Notes: generated by a model from the sequence alone, not told the origin. A stretch of DNA of 64,000 bases from Lysobacter capsici (GCF_018732085.1 NZ_CP076103.1:3844001-3908000), one strand, 5' to 3'. Shown: positions 1 to 10,048, counted from the stretch's first letter. Numbers and translations are program-made.

Positions 1-110
1 TTGCCGGCCGAGCCCGCGCCGTCGGCGGCGAACATGCGGCGCAGCGGCGATGCCGGGCCGAGCCAGCGCCGGGCGCGATCGCCCCAGGCAAAGCCGCGCC
101 AGGCGCTCAC
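1..110 (-). CDS. Partial ORF, possibly the start of a sensor kinase gene
   Basis: An open frame begins at a GTG that overlaps the TGA of the response-regulator gene by four bases (GTGA) and runs off the window edge after about 36 codons. Such overlaps are typical of response regulator/histidine kinase pairs, so a partner kinase is the natural guess. The visible residues contain no diagnostic motif or membrane segment, and no well-spaced ribosome binding site precedes the GTG. An in-frame ATG 25 codons further in could be the real start. The identification rests on position alone. Confidence 0.3.
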   Translation of the reverse strand, partial: MSAWRGFAWGDRARRWLGPASPLRRMFAADGAGSAG

Positions 111-796
111 TCCCAGGCCGCCCGGTTGAACAGATACCCCTTGCCGCGCACGGTCTTGATCCGTTCGGGCTCTTCGGCCAGATCGCCGAGCTTGCGCCGC
201 AGCCGCGAGATGCGCGCGTCGATCGAACGGTCCAGGCCGTCGAAATTGATCCCGCGCAGCGACTGCAGCAGGTCGTCGCGGCTGAGGATGTGGCCGGCGC
301 GATCGGCCAGCAGCACCAGCAGGTCGAACTCGGCGGTGGTCAGTTCGATGCGCCGCGCGTGCAAGGTCGCCTCGCGGGTGCCGCGATCGATGCGCAGCTG
401 GCCGAAGCACAGCAGGTTGCCGCCCTGGCGCGCGGCGCTGTCGCGGCGCAGGTGCGCGCGCAAGCGCGCCAGCAGCACCCGCGGCTCGATCGGCTTGCCG
501 ATGTAATCGTCGGCGCCCAGTTCCAGGCCCAGCACTTGATCGATATCGTCGGTGCGCGCGGTCAACATGCAGATGACCCCGGCGTAACGCGCGCGCACCG
601 CGCGGCAGATCTCGAAGCCGTCCTGCCCGGGCAGGGAAATGTCCAGCAGCACCAGCGCCGGCCCGCGATCGAGGATCGCCTGCACCGCGCGCGCGCCGTC
701 GGCCTCGACCGCGACGCAGTAACCGTGCTTGCCCAGGTAATGCGCGACCAGCGCGCCGAGGCGTTCGTCGTCTTCGATCAGCAGAATGTCGGTCAT
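107..796 (-). CDS. OmpR-family response regulator, RstA-like
   Basis: A 229-residue two-domain regulator. The receiver domain (about 3-115) has acidic residues D9/D10, phospho-acceptor D52, T79 and K101, so it should be phosphorylated by a partner kinase. The C-terminal winged-helix DNA-binding domain (about 130-226) carries an RGINFDGLDRSIDARISRLRRK stretch resembling the RstA branch. The frame is open to 883, but the start is placed at the ATG encoding MTDILLIEDD because the receiver fold begins there. The candidate partner gene follows with a 4-bp overlap. OmpR-family membership is secure. The RstA assignment is by resemblance and the target genes are unknown. Confidence 0.88.
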   Translation of the reverse strand: MTDILLIEDDERLGALVAHYLGKHGYCVAVEADGARAVQAILDRGPALVLLDISLPGQDGFEICRAVRARYAGVICMLTARTDDIDQVLGLELGADDYIGKPIEPRVLLARLRAHLRRDSAARQGGNLLCFGQLRIDRGTREATLHARRIELTTAEFDLLVLLADRAGHILSRDDLLQSLRGINFDGLDRSIDARISRLRRKLGDLAEEPERIKTVRGKGYLFNRAAWE

Positions 797-1014
797 GGCG
801 CAGCACGCTCGCGGTACGCCGCCGACCCCGAGGCACGATCGTCGGTGATCGCCGGAGCCGCTGTTGAGGCGTGATTCGGTCAATTATTGCCCGCGACGGC
901 GCGATCAGCGGCGCTCGCGCGGCGCGGTCTTCAGCTGAAAGTCGGGCAGGCGGCGGCGCCCGGATGGGCGCACTGTGTGGGCGGGCGCGATGCGGACGCA
1001 GGAATCGCGGGCAA

Positions 1015-1042
1015 CAAAAAACCCCGCGTGAGCGGGGTTTCT
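1015..1042 (-). terminator. Intrinsic terminator after tRNA-Leu
   Basis: Read on the minus strand, a GC-rich stem (ACCCCGC/GCGGGGT) is followed by six T. It lies 35 bases past the CCA end of the tRNA. Confidence 0.8.
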
Positions 1043-1076
1043 CGTTGGATCATCGCCGTGGCGATGACCGATGTAG

Positions 1077-1161
<85 letters not shown>

Positions 1162-1347
1162 CAATCGCTGCGGTTTCGATGAACCGTCGCCGCTGCGAGG
1201 AGGCGTATGTTGCGTTGCGGCGGCGCGGCTGTCAACGGTTGTGTCACAACTTTTTCACTCGATCGCCAGAACCCGCAACGGCAGCCCCGCCTGCGTCTGC
1301 CGTGGGCGGCGCCGGGCGTCAGGCCCGGCGCCGCGCGATCGCGGCCA

Positions 1348-2112
1348 TTACAGCGAGATTCCGCCCTTGGCGACGATCGGACCGGTCGGCGCGGCATGCG
1401 GCACGCCGGCCGACGGTTCCAGGGTGATGGCCAGGGTCGCGCCGGCCACCAGCTTGGCGATCAACTCAGACGGAACCGCGACCGAATGGGCGACCTGGGT
1501 GGAAACCATGCCCAGCGAACGCGGCGCTTCGCCGCTCGGGATGATCCACAGCTCGGCGATCCGGCCCTGGGCGTCGGCCGGACCGGGCACCGGCACCATC
1601 AGCACCTTGCCGTGGCCGCGGTCGACCGTGGCGAGCCAGCCGGTGCTGCCGTCGTCGCGCGCCAGCAGGGTGACCGGACGGGTCAGCCCGGCTTCGTCGG
1701 GCGGCTGCACCGGCGGTTGCTGCACGATCACCGGCGGCTGGACCGGCGCCGGCCCGCGGCCGACGAACAGCGCGACCACCGCCAATGCGGCGGCGAGCGC
1801 GGCGGTCGCGCGCCAGAAGCCGACGCTGTTGAACAGCCCGCGCGGCGCGGCGCCCTGGACCGGCGACCAGCCCAGGCGCGTACGCAAGCGCGGCCACAGA
1901 TGCGCGGGCACCGCGACCGGGTCGATCTCGGCGAGCAGCGCGGCGAGGCGGCGCTCCCAATCGGCGACCAACCGGGCGAACGCAGGCTCGGTCTCGATCC
2001 GCACCTCCGCCAGCCGGCGTTCGCGCAAATTCAATACGCCCAGCACGTACTCACCGGCATGCACATCCGCGCTCGGCGGCTCGCCATCGATATCGTGTTC
2101 ACGAATGGTCAT
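1348..2112 (-). CDS. Anti-sigma factor, RskA-like
   Basis: A 254-residue membrane protein expected to hold the adjacent ECF sigma factor at the inner membrane. The N-terminal cytoplasmic part (1-95) has the helical anti-sigma character (EYVLGVLNLRERR near 21). One hydrophobic segment lies at about 99-118. The remaining ~130 residues form a proline-rich linker and a periplasmic domain of the anti-sigma-K type (SGEAPRSLGMV, LAITLEPSAGVP). It starts 9 bases after the sigma-factor stop codon, so the two are probably co-transcribed and translationally linked. The inducing signal and any regulating protease are unknown. Confidence 0.85.
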   Translation of the reverse strand: MTIREHDIDGEPPSADVHAGEYVLGVLNLRERRLAEVRIETEPAFARLVADWERRLAALLAEIDPVAVPAHLWPRLRTRLGWSPVQGAAPRGLFNSVGFWRATAALAAALAVVALFVGRGPAPVQPPVIVQQPPVQPPDEAGLTRPVTLLARDDGSTGWLATVDRGHGKVLMVPVPGPADAQGRIAELWIIPSGEAPRSLGMVSTQVAHSVAVPSELIAKLVAGATLAITLEPSAGVPHAAPTGPIVAKGGISL

Positions 2113-2121
2113 GGCTGCGCC

Positions 2122-2706
2122 TCACCGTTCCAGACAGGCGCGAAGTTGGATCAGGCCGCGCCGGATCCAGCTCTTGATGCTGCCCAGCGGCGAGCCGCTG
2201 CGCTGCGCCAGTTCCTCGTAGGTGGCGCCGTCGAAGAACGCCGTGCGGATCAGCTGTCGCCGGCGCGCATCGAGTTCCTCCATGCACAGCCGCAGGCGTT
2301 CGTTTTCGTCGGCGCTTTCGACCTGCGCCGACGGACTCGGCGCGGTGTCGGCGACTTCGTCGATCAACTCGATCGGCGCGCGCTTGAGCGAGGACGGCGC
2401 GGCGCGCAGACGATCGATCGCCTTGTTGCGCGCGATCATCGCAAGCCAGGTGATCGCGCTGGCGCGGCCGGGGTCGAACTGCCCGGCCTTGCGCCACACG
2501 ATGGTGTAGACCTCCTGCAGCACGTCCTCGGCCTCGCTGCGCTCGGGCAGCAGGCGCAGGCACACGCCGAACAAGCGCGAGGAGGTTTCGCGATACAGGC
2601 GCTCGAACGCGCTCGCGTCGCCGCGCCCCACCGCGGTCAGCAATTCGCTGATCGGATCGGAGCCACCGGAGAATTCGGGGGACTGCGCGGCCGTGTAGTC
2701 GGTCAT
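2122..2706 (-). CDS. ECF RNA polymerase sigma factor (SigK/RpoE type)
   Basis: A 194-residue sigma-70 family protein. Region 2 (about 30-95) contains RLFGVCLRLLPERSEAEDVLQEVYTIVW (position 36 on), the core-binding and -10 recognition segment. Region 4 (about 130-185) contains FFDGATYEELAQRSGSPLGSIKSWIRRG (from about 160), a helix-turn-helix for the -35 element. An in-frame opening extends upstream, but the ATG at 2706 (MTDYTAAQS) gives the normal ECF length. The downstream RskA-like gene is almost certainly its antagonist. No promoter for autoregulation was identified. Confidence 0.9.
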   Translation of the reverse strand: MTDYTAAQSPEFSGGSDPISELLTAVGRGDASAFERLYRETSSRLFGVCLRLLPERSEAEDVLQEVYTIVWRKAGQFDPGRASAITWLAMIARNKAIDRLRAAPSSLKRAPIELIDEVADTAPSPSAQVESADENERLRLCMEELDARRRQLIRTAFFDGATYEELAQRSGSPLGSIKSWIRRGLIQLRACLER

Positions 2707-3179
2707 CTGCGTCTCGGTCGTGCGTGCCAAAACGGCACACTTTGGCTGGGATTCTAGTCGCGCTGCGGCCAGATTCGGCAAATACCCGCCGTCGGCATGA
2801 GCGAAGCGTGCGCCAGCGCGCGGTTGCGGGCCCGCCAGACGCGACCGCGCGGCCCGGCCGGCCCGGCCCGGCGGCAGCGGCCCGGTCGGCCGCCGCGAAC
2901 GCGTCGACGAATCCCGCGCATCGGCCTTCGGGCGCGCGGTGCGGAACGGATTTGCGTTGTAGACGACGGCATCCATCGCGATTCACGAAACGGCCGCTGT
3001 TCGGCCCACGCGGATTGATACGGGCGGTGCGCGGCGATGGATGCGCGCATGCCCGAACGCGCGGCGGCGCGACGCGGCCAGCTTGATGAAGCCGGGCGTG
3101 CGGGCTATGGTCCGCAGCTACTCTCAGTCCACGGGTGGCGTACACGGTGCGTCGCCCGTTCTTGCTTTGGAGTTCCACC
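2707..3179. other. Intergenic region between divergent genes, no gene seen
   Basis: About 470 bases separate the sigma factor gene (leftward) from the rnk-like gene (rightward). It should hold both promoters, but I could not pick out a convincing -35/-10 pair. The open frames here lack codon bias, family signatures and ribosome binding sites. Confidence 0.5.
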
Positions 3180-3617
3180 ATGAACGACCGTCATCTGCCC
3201 CACCCGTCCGGCCTGCCTCCCCCGCTGGTGATTTCACGCCTGGATTGCGAGCGGCTCGAAGCGCTGCTCGAACACGCCTTGCCGGCGGGCATCGATGCGT
3301 CCGGCCTGCGCCGCGAACTCGACCGCGCCGAAGTAGTGGAACCCGCGCAGGTCCCCGCCGATGCGATCACGATGAACTCGGTGATCCGTTTCGTCGACGA
3401 GGCCAGCGGCGAAGAGCGCGAAGCCGCGCTGGTGTATCCGCGCGATGCCGACGGCAGCGCCGAACGTATTTCGATATTGGCCCCGGTCGGCAGCGCGTTG
3501 CTCGGCCTGCGGGTCGGCGCGCATATCGCCTGGCCGTTGCCGGGCGGACGCAGCGCGCGCCTGCGCGTGCTGGGCTTGCGTTATCAGCCCGAGGCGGCGG
3601 GCGACCTGCATCGCTGA
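3180..3617 (+). CDS. rnk: Rnk-like nucleoside diphosphate kinase regulator (GreA C-terminal domain)
   Basis: A 145-residue protein close to the E. coli Rnk length of 136. After a short helical N-terminus comes a GreA/GreB C-terminal FKBP-like domain (about 50-140) with MNSVIRFVDEASGEEREAALVYP, SILAPVGSALLGLRVG and WPLPGG, the motif series of the Rnk/Gre secondary-channel-binding family. The family is known to bind RNA polymerase and, in E. coli, to affect nucleoside diphosphate kinase levels. The start at 3180 is chosen because TTTGGAG precedes it with normal spacing; a longer N-terminal extension is possible. It stands alone. Confidence 0.85.
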   Translation: MNDRHLPHPSGLPPPLVISRLDCERLEALLEHALPAGIDASGLRRELDRAEVVEPAQVPADAITMNSVIRFVDEASGEEREAALVYPRDADGSAERISILAPVGSALLGLRVGAHIAWPLPGGRSARLRVLGLRYQPEAAGDLHR

Positions 3618-3732
3618 GCATGTGTTTCGCGGTTTTTTGCCGCGGCGCATGGTCTTACGCTGGCGATGCTTCGGGAGCCGGGGCTGAAGCTCTCTCGCCG
3701 ACTCCACCGCTTTCGCGAAGTCGCGCAGGCCG

Positions 3733-5154
3733 CTAAGCCGGCGAGTGCGGTTGCGGCGTCGCCAGGCTGAAACCCACCGTGGTGCGGCCTTCGCGACTGT
3801 CGGCGAACACCGTTCCGCCGTGCAGCGAGGCGATGGCCTTGACGATCGACAGGCCCAGGCCGTGATGCCGCTCGCCGCGATGTTCGCGGGCGGCGTCGAC
3901 GCGATAGAAGCGGTCGAACATTCGCGCCAGATGCTGCGGCGGCACGCCCGCGCCGTGGTTGCGCACGGCCACGCGCGCGCCGCTGCCGCAGTCGCTGTGC
4001 GCCGCGTCGCCGCCGCGCAGTTCGACCACGATTTCCGAGCCCGGGGTCGCGTGCTGAACCGCGTTGTGCAGCAGATTGGTCATCGCGCGGCGGAACAGCG
4101 ACGTGTCGATCCACGCATCGACCGCGCCGTCGATGCGCAACTGCATGCCCGCTTCCTCCAGCAGGTATTCGAGGAATTCCCCGGTCTTGGCGACTTCCTC
4201 GGCCAGCGGCACGCACACCCGGTCCAGGGCGATATCGCCCTGCCCGGCGCGCGACAGGAACAGCATGTCGTTGATGATGTCGCGCATGCGCTCGAGTTCT
4301 TCCAGGTTCGATTGCAGCACGTCTTCCAGTTGCGCCGCCTCGCGCGGTCGCGACAGCGCCACCTGGGTCTGGCCCATCAGATTGGTCAGCGGGGTGCGCA
4401 GTTCGTGGGCGACATCGGCATTGAACGCATCGAGCCGTGTGTAGGCCGCTTCCAGCCGATCGAGCGCGCCGTTGAAGGTCCCCGTCAGGCGCCCGAGTTC
4501 GGGCGGCAGCTGCGCCGGCTGCAAGCGTTGCGACAGATTGCTCGGGCTCAGGGTCTGCGCTTCGTTCGACAGCCGCTGCAACGGGCGCAGGCCGACCCGC
4601 GCGATCCAGTGCCCGAGCAGCGCGACCAGGCCGATGCCGCACACGCCCAGCGCCAGCATGATCAGGGTGAACCAGCGCAGCGCCGACACGTAGGGTTTCG
4701 AATCGATGGCGACCGACACCCGCACCGCGGGGCGATTGCCGAGCGCAGGCACCTGTTCCTGCAAGGTGCGATACGGGTATTCGGCGCCGGGCAGGAGCAA
4801 GCGGCCCATGCCCAGGTCGCGCCGGCTGGTCGCGGCGCTGATCGTCGGTTCGCCGTCGCCGATGCGGTAGTCCGGGTTCGAACTCCAGGCCCAGACCTTG
4901 GTGCTGCGGTCGCTGGAGATCAGGTTCTGCACTTTGTCCTCGACCTTGAGCCAGCGCTCGCGCGATTCGCACAAGGCCACGCTGCCGACGACGTAACGCA
5001 GCTTGGTCGCCAGTTCGGCGTGCTGGTAGCGCACGATCTGGGTCTGCAGCACGTGATACAGCGCCACCCCGACCAGCGCGAACACCAGCAGCGCGGCGAG
5101 CGCGAACATCGCCGCCAGGCGCTGGGCGATGGACAGATCGCGCACGCGCTTCAT
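3733..5154 (-). CDS. Heavy-metal-type sensor histidine kinase (CusS/CopS/IrlS family)
   Basis: A 473-residue membrane kinase. Transmembrane segments lie at about 13-34 and 161-185 and enclose a periplasmic sensor of about 125 residues. A HAMP linker (~185-235) leads to the phospho-acceptor His250 in FNADVAHELRTPL, then the N-box (NLLHNAVQHA, N364), FDRFYRVD and GLGLSIVKAIASLHGG of the ATPase domain. The length and the VAHELRTPL context match the copper/silver sensor group, but the ligand cannot be read from sequence. It lies 7 bases downstream of its response regulator in the same direction, so both should be one operon. No efflux genes are adjacent within the window. Confidence 0.9.
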   Translation of the reverse strand: MKRVRDLSIAQRLAAMFALAALLVFALVGVALYHVLQTQIVRYQHAELATKLRYVVGSVALCESRERWLKVEDKVQNLISSDRSTKVWAWSSNPDYRIGDGEPTISAATSRRDLGMGRLLLPGAEYPYRTLQEQVPALGNRPAVRVSVAIDSKPYVSALRWFTLIMLALGVCGIGLVALLGHWIARVGLRPLQRLSNEAQTLSPSNLSQRLQPAQLPPELGRLTGTFNGALDRLEAAYTRLDAFNADVAHELRTPLTNLMGQTQVALSRPREAAQLEDVLQSNLEELERMRDIINDMLFLSRAGQGDIALDRVCVPLAEEVAKTGEFLEYLLEEAGMQLRIDGAVDAWIDTSLFRRAMTNLLHNAVQHATPGSEIVVELRGGDAAHSDCGSGARVAVRNHGAGVPPQHLARMFDRFYRVDAAREHRGERHHGLGLSIVKAIASLHGGTVFADSREGRTTVGFSLATPQPHSPA

Positions 5155-5161
5155 GCCGGCC

Positions 5162-5878
5162 TCATGCGCTGGTCCGTCCCGCGACCGGCGCGTCGTCGTC
5201 CTCGTCGCCTTCGCGCGCTTCGAGCACGTAGCCCATGCCGCGCACGGTGTGCAGCAGCTTGTTGCGGAACGGGCCGTCGATCTTCGCGCGCAGGCGCTTG
5301 ATCGCCACTTCGACCACGTTGGTGTGGCTGTCGAAATTGATGTCCCACACCTGCGCGGCGATCACCGTCTTGGACAGGATCTGGCCGCGCCGCTGCGCCA
5401 GCAGGGCCAGCAGCGCGAACTCCTTGCCGGTCAGGTCGAGCCGGGTGGCGTCGCGGAAGGCGCGCCGCGCGAGCAGGTTGATCTGCAGGTCGCCGATCTG
5501 CAGCTCGGTCGGTTCCTGCTGGCGGCCGCGCCGCACCAGCGCCTGCAACCGCGCCAGCAGTTCGATGAAGGAGAACGGTTTCACCAGATAGTCGTCGGCG
5601 CCCGCGCCCAGACCGTGGACGCGATCGTCGATGCGGTCGCGCGCGGTCAGCATGATCACCGGGGTCTGCTTGCGCAGGCGCAGTTCGCGCAGCACCGCGA
5701 AACCGTCCATGCCGGGCAGCATCACGTCGAGCACGATCACGTCGTAGTCGAGCTCGCGCGCCAGGTGCAGGCCGGTGGTGCCGTCGCGCGCGACGTCGAC
5801 CGCCCAGCCCTGCTCGGCCAGACCGTCGCGCAGGTAGTCGGCGGTCTTGGCTTCGTCCTCGACGATCAGCAATTTCAT
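5162..5878 (-). CDS. OmpR-family response regulator (CusR/CopR/IrlR type)
   Basis: A 238-residue regulator. The receiver domain begins [20 protein letters not shown] with phospho-acceptor D51 ([13 protein letters not shown]) and a switch threonine in MLTARD. The C-terminal winged helix holds [23 protein letters not shown] and the closing VRGMGYVLE signature. The start is placed at the ATG opening the receiver fold; an in-frame extension to 6022 has no family support. It precedes the histidine kinase with a 7-base gap. The resemblance is to heavy-metal response regulators, where targets usually include RND or P-type efflux systems. None are within this window. Confidence 0.9.
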   Translation of the reverse strand: MKLLIVEDEAKTADYLRDGLAEQGWAVDVARDGTTGLHLARELDYDVIVLDVMLPGMDGFAVLRELRLRKQTPVIMLTARDRIDDRVHGLGAGADDYLVKPFSFIELLARLQALVRRGRQQEPTELQIGDLQINLLARRAFRDATRLDLTGKEFALLALLAQRRGQILSKTVIAAQVWDINFDSHTNVVEVAIKRLRAKIDGPFRNKLLHTVRGMGYVLEAREGDEDDDAPVAGRTSA

Positions 5879-6116
5879 TGCAGCGGCTTCATTGCGGCGT
5901 GGATGTCCTGGCGGTGGCCCGGCATGAGCCATCGTACAACCGCGCCAGGCGGCGGACGGAATAGGTGGCGGCGCCCCTGGGGAAACGCCGCCGATGGCGC
6001 CCGTGGGGAGGACAGGGGCCATCGGGCGACTCTAGGCCGGCGCGGCCTACGCCACGCTGTCGCCTGGCTGACAAATTCGTCAGGTAACGCCGATGGCGCG
6101 GCGAATCAGGCGCAGG

Positions 6117-6279
6117 TTTTTTGTGGGAGGGAGCTTCAGCCCCGATGCTCTTGTTTCCGCTCGCTGCGCGATGCATCGTCGAGCCCGAGGCGCTCCCGAG
6201 GCGCTTGGATGGACTCGCCATGCGACCGCATCGCGATCGGAACGAAAGGCGTCGGGGCTCAAGCCCCTCCCACCACAGC
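6117..6279. repeat. REP-like inverted repeat, family A
   Basis: Left arm TGTGGGAGGGAGCTTCAGCC and right arm GGGGCTCAAGCCCCTCCCAC form a long imperfect inverted repeat with a ~95-bp spacer. The same arms recur at least nine more times in the window, always between genes. The rest of the 430-bp gap between the response regulator and the cyclotransferase gene shows nothing else I can name. Confidence 0.8.
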
Positions 6280-6308
6280 GAGCACTACAACGCCGCGCGG
6301 CGCGGCGC

Positions 6309-7130
6309 TCAGCGCTTGTCGGTCGGTTTCGCCGCCGGCACCCGCTGGATCTCGAACAGGTCCGGCCACAGCTTGCCGGTCACGAACAGACGATCGCGCG
6401 CGGCGTCGTAGGCGATGCCGTTGAGCACGTCGGCGCCGCGGTGCGGGCGGCCGTGCTCGCGCAGCAGCCCGCTCAGGTCGATCCAGCCGAGCACGTGGCC
6501 GGTCTTGGGATCGATCCGCGCGATCCGGTCGGTCTGCCAGACATTGGCGTACAGCTCGCCCTTGACCCACTCCAGCTCGTTGAGCTGGTCGATCGGGCGG
6601 CCCTCGTCGCTGACGTCGATGCGCGCGCGCTCCTTCAGCGTCTTGGGGTCGAGCACGCGGATCTGCGCACTGCCGTCGCTCATGTACAGCGCCTCAGTCG
6701 AACGGGTCAGGCCCCAGCCCTCGCCCGGGTAGGCGAAGGTGCCGGCCTGGTCGAAACCGGGCAGATTCAGCACGTAGCCGAAGCCGGAGGTCCAGGTCAG
6801 CACCAGCAGTTGCTGGCCGCGGTCGGTCATGCCTTCGCCGAACACCGACGCCGGCAGGTCGGTCTTGTGCAGGACCCGGCCGGTGTCCAGCTCGACCTTG
6901 CGCACCGAGGAGTGACCGTTCAGGCCGGTGCTTTCGTACAAAAAGCCGTCCTTGAAGATCAGGCCCTGGGTGAAGGCCTGCGGGTCGTGCGGATAGCTCG
7001 CCACCACCCGGTAGGAATCGACCGGGACATGGCCGCGCGCCTGCGCCGGCCCCTGCGAACAGGCGGCGGCGAAGGCCAGGATCGCCGCGGCGACGGCCGG
7101 CGAACGCATCCACAACAGGCTCACGGGCAT
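6309..7130 (-). CDS. Glutaminyl-peptide cyclotransferase (beta-propeller, plant/bacterial type)
   Basis: A 273-residue exported protein. A hydrophobic N-terminus ends in AAACSQ, a possible lipobox cysteine or a Sec signal. The mature part is a five-bladed propeller-like sequence typical of papaya/Xanthomonas glutaminyl cyclases: PHDPQAFTQGLIF, LYESTGLNGHSSVRKVELDTG, ELEWVKGELYANVWQTDRIARIDP and LNGIAYDAARDRLFVTGKLWP. These enzymes cyclise N-terminal glutamine to pyroglutamate on exported peptides. The start at 7130 has GGGAG six bases upstream; the frame runs on antisense to parC but that is an artefact. It is divergent from parC. Confidence 0.9.
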   Translation of the reverse strand: MPVSLLWMRSPAVAAAILAFAAACSQGPAQARGHVPVDSYRVVASYPHDPQAFTQGLIFKDGFLYESTGLNGHSSVRKVELDTGRVLHKTDLPASVFGEGMTDRGQQLLVLTWTSGFGYVLNLPGFDQAGTFAYPGEGWGLTRSTEALYMSDGSAQIRVLDPKTLKERARIDVSDEGRPIDQLNELEWVKGELYANVWQTDRIARIDPKTGHVLGWIDLSGLLREHGRPHRGADVLNGIAYDAARDRLFVTGKLWPDLFEIQRVPAAKPTDKR

Positions 7131-7283
7131 GGGCGACTCCCTTTGCAGGCCCGCGACGGGCCATCGACAGGCCGCCGAGGATACCGCCAAAGCCTTGTGC
7201 GGCCTGCATCGGCTCGCCGTCGCACCCGGTGAAACGCGTCCGCGGGTAGAATCCCCGGTCTGCCCTACCCGCCTCAAGGTTCC

Positions 7284-9527
7284 ATGACTGATCCCGTACG
7301 TCCGGTGTTCCACGGCTTCGAACAGATTCCCTTGCGCGAGTACGCCGAGCGCGCCTACCTCGACTACTCGATGTACGTGGTCCTGGACCGCGCCCTGCCC
7401 TTCATCGGCGACGGCCTCAAGCCGGTGCAGCGCCGCATCATCTACGCGATGAGCGAGCTCGGCCTCAACGCCGGGGCCAAGCCCAAGAAGTCCGCGCGCA
7501 CCGTCGGCGACGTGATCGGTAAGTACCATCCGCACGGCGACAGCGCCTGTTACGAGGCGATGGTGCTGATGGCGCAGCCGTTCTCGTACCGCTATCCGCT
7601 GGTCGAGGGCCAGGGCAACTTCGGTTCCAGCGACGATCCCAAGTCGTTCGCGGCGATGCGTTACACCGAATCCAAGCTGACCCCGATCGCCGAAGTGCTG
7701 CTGGGCGAACTCGGCCACGGCACGGTCGACTGGACGCCCAACTTCGACGGCACCCTGGAAGAGCCGACCTGGATGCCGGCGCGCCTGCCGCACCTGCTGC
7801 TCAACGGCACCACCGGCATCGCGGTCGGCATGGCCACCGACGTGCCGCCGCACAACCTCAACGAAATCGTCAGCGCCTGCGTGCGCCTGCTCGACGACCC
7901 GGACGCGACCACCCGCGACCTGTGCGAGCACGTGCTCGGCCCGGACTACCCGACTCCGGCCGAGATCATCACCTCGCGCAGCGACCTGCTGCAGATGTAC
8001 GAAACCGGCCTGGGCAGCGTGCGCGCCCGCGCCATCTTCGAGAAGGACGGCGCCAACATCGTCGTCACCGCACTGCCGTACCAGGCCTCGCCGGGCAAGG
8101 TGATCGAACAGATCGCCACCCAGATGCGGGCCAAGAAGCTGCCGTGGCTGGAGGACATCCGCGACGAGTCCGACCACGCCAACCCGACCCGCATCGTGCT
8201 GGTGCCGCGCTCCAACCGCGTCGATGTCGAACAGCTCATGGGCCATCTGTTCGCGACCACGGACATGGAGAAGAGCTTCCGGGTCAACATCAACATCATC
8301 GGCCTGGACGGCCGCCCGCAGGTCAAGGGCCTCAAGGCGCTGCTGAGCGAGTGGCTGAGCTTCCGCACCGACACCGTGACCCGCCGCCTGACCCATCGCC
8401 TGGACAAGGTCGAGCGCCGCCTGCACCTGTTGGAAGGCTTGCTGGTCGCGTTCCTCAACCTCGACGAAGTCATCCGCATCATCCGCACCGAGGACGAACC
8501 GCGCGCGGTGCTGATGGCGCGCTTCGGCCTGAGCGAGGAGCAGACCGACTACATCATGGAAACCCGGCTGCGCCAGCTCGCGCGCCTGGAGGAAATGAAG
8601 ATCCGCGGCGAGCAGGACGAATTGCAGAAAGAACGCGAACAGCTGATCGCCCTGCTCGGCAGCAAGGCCAAGCTCAAGAAGCTGATCAAGGACGAACTGA
8701 TCGCCGATGCGAAAAAGTTCGGCGACGCGCGCCGTTCGCCGCTGGTCTCGCGCAGCGCCGCGCAGGCGCTGTCGGAAACCGAACTGGTCGCCAGCGAGCC
8801 GATGACCGTGGTCATCAGCGAAAAGGGCTGGGTGCGCGCGGCCAAGGGCCACGAGATCGACGCGGCCACCTTGAGCTATCGCGACGGCGACAGCCTGCTC
8901 GGCGCCGCGCGCGGTCGCAGCACGCAGCAGGTCGCGTTCCTGGATTCGACCGGTCGTTCGTATTCGGCGTTGATCCACAGCCTGCCTTCGGCGCGCGGCA
9001 ACGGCGAACCGTTGACGGGGCGGTTCGCGCCTGCCGCGGGGGCTTCGTTCCAGGCGCTGGCGGCCGGCGACAACGACATGCGTTTCGTTCTGGCCAGTTC
9101 GCATGGCTACGGCTTCGTCACCCGCTTCGAAAACCTCACCGGCCGCAACAAGGCCGGCAAGGCGATGCTGTCGCTCACGCCGAACGCCAAGGTCCTGCAA
9201 CCGGCGCAGATCGGCGATGTCGAGCAAGACCGCGTGGTCGCGGTGACCAACGTCGGCCACCTGCTCGCCTTCCCGGTCAACGAACTGCCGGAACTCGACA
9301 AGGGCAAGGGCAACAAGATCATCGACATCCCCAAGGCCAAGCTCGGCACCGAGCGCGTGGTCGCGGTGGCGGTGGTCGCGCCGGGCACCACGCTCAGCAT
9401 CAAGTCGGGCGCGCGCACGATGAGCCTGTCGTTCAAGGAACTCGAGCCGTACCTGGGCGCGCGCGCGACGCGCGGCGGTTTGTTGCCGCGCGGCTGGCAG
9501 AAGGTCGAAGGGCTGGCGGTGGAGTGA
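7284..9527 (+). CDS. parC: DNA topoisomerase IV subunit A
   Basis: A 747-residue subunit that cuts and rejoins DNA during chromosome decatenation, acting with ParE. The N-terminal breakage-reunion domain has [38 protein letters not shown] (the quinolone-resistance region, with serine at residue 87 where E. coli has S80) and catalytic Tyr127 in AAMRYTE. The C-terminal propeller is shorter than that of GyrA and lacks a GyrA-box, as expected for ParC; E. coli ParC is 752 residues. It is a single gene followed by a terminator. The quinolone-region residues appear wild-type. Confidence 0.97.
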   Translation: MTDPVRPVFHGFEQIPLREYAERAYLDYSMYVVLDRALPFIGDGLKPVQRRIIYAMSELGLNAGAKPKKSARTVGDVIGKYHPHGDSACYEAMVLMAQPFSYRYPLVEGQGNFGSSDDPKSFAAMRYTESKLTPIAEVLLGELGHGTVDWTPNFDGTLEEPTWMPARLPHLLLNGTTGIAVGMATDVPPHNLNEIVSACVRLLDDPDATTRDLCEHVLGPDYPTPAEIITSRSDLLQMYETGLGSVRARAIFEKDGANIVVTALPYQASPGKVIEQIATQMRAKKLPWLEDIRDESDHANPTRIVLVPRSNRVDVEQLMGHLFATTDMEKSFRVNINIIGLDGRPQVKGLKALLSEWLSFRTDTVTRRLTHRLDKVERRLHLLEGLLVAFLNLDEVIRIIRTEDEPRAVLMARFGLSEEQTDYIMETRLRQLARLEEMKIRGEQDELQKEREQLIALLGSKAKLKKLIKDELIADAKKFGDARRSPLVSRSAAQALSETELVASEPMTVVISEKGWVRAAKGHEIDAATLSYRDGDSLLGAARGRSTQQVAFLDSTGRSYSALIHSLPSARGNGEPLTGRFAPAAGASFQALAAGDNDMRFVLASSHGYGFVTRFENLTGRNKAGKAMLSLTPNAKVLQPAQIGDVEQDRVVAVTNVGHLLAFPVNELPELDKGKGNKIIDIPKAKLGTERVVAVAVVAPGTTLSIKSGARTMSLSFKELEPYLGARATRGGLLPRGWQKVEGLAVE

Positions 9528-9585
9528 TCGTCGGGTTGCGGTGAGGCCTTGGGTCTCGCGGCGCGCATCATCGTCGCAAGCATTG

Positions 9586-9615
9586 AAAAGCCGCCCCGTG
9601 AAAAGGCGGCTTTTT
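9586..9615. terminator. Intrinsic terminator, probably bidirectional
   Basis: The stem AGCCGCC/GGCGGCT is flanked by AAAA on the left and TTTTT on the right. It lies between the convergent parC and MazG-like genes and can serve both. Confidence 0.8.
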
Positions 9616-9697
9616 CATGGGCCGCGTTTGCGAGTTGAACGACAACAGCGGCGAAGCCCGGGACCGGAATGGTCGAAGCCCGCGGCGGCGGCGCGGC

Positions 9698-10048
9698 TCA
9701 CCCCTCGGTAATCTTGGCGATACGCCCCTTCGTATGCTCGACCGGATACTTCTTCGCGTTCGCGATCATCTTGCGCCGCGCGGCGGCGACCAGATCGATG
9801 TCCAGGCGCATCGACAACTGCAGCAGATACAGGAAGACATCGGCCATTTCCGCGGCCACCTCGGACCGCTTGGGCTCGTCCAGCGCCCAGCTTTGCGCCT
9901 CGGTCAGCCACTGGAAATGCTCCAGCAGCTCGGCCGCCTCCACCGACAAGGCGCAGGCCAGGTTCTTGGGCGTGTGGAACGCCCCCCATTCGCGCTCGTC
10001 CGCGAAGCGGCGCAGGTCGGATTGCAATGATTCGATCTCGGTGCTCAT
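9698..10048 (-). CDS. MazG-like nucleotide pyrophosphohydrolase (RS21-C6/iMazG type)
   Basis: A 116-residue all-alpha NTP pyrophosphatase. The metal-binding signature is clear: E-x-x-E in VEAAELLEHFQW and E-x-x-D in VAAEMADVFLYLL, followed by a C-terminal KKYPVEHTKG segment typical of the RS21-C6/dCTPase subgroup. Such enzymes hydrolyse (d)NTPs, often dCTP or modified pyrimidines, to the monophosphate, and are regarded as house-cleaning enzymes. The substrate cannot be decided here. The start at 10048 (MSTEIESLQSDLRRFADER) fits the family. It is convergent with parC. Confidence 0.88.
   Translation of the reverse strand: MSTEIESLQSDLRRFADEREWGAFHTPKNLACALSVEAAELLEHFQWLTEAQSWALDEPKRSEVAAEMADVFLYLLQLSMRLDIDLVAAARRKMIANAKKYPVEHTKGRIAKITEG

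Noticed and set aside
7131..9260. Upstream in-frame extension of the cyclotransferase gene, antisense to parC (would give 983 residues)
   Set aside because: ParC is unmistakable on the plus strand; the extension lacks any motif and the cyclotransferase has its own signal peptide and ribosome binding site at 7130.
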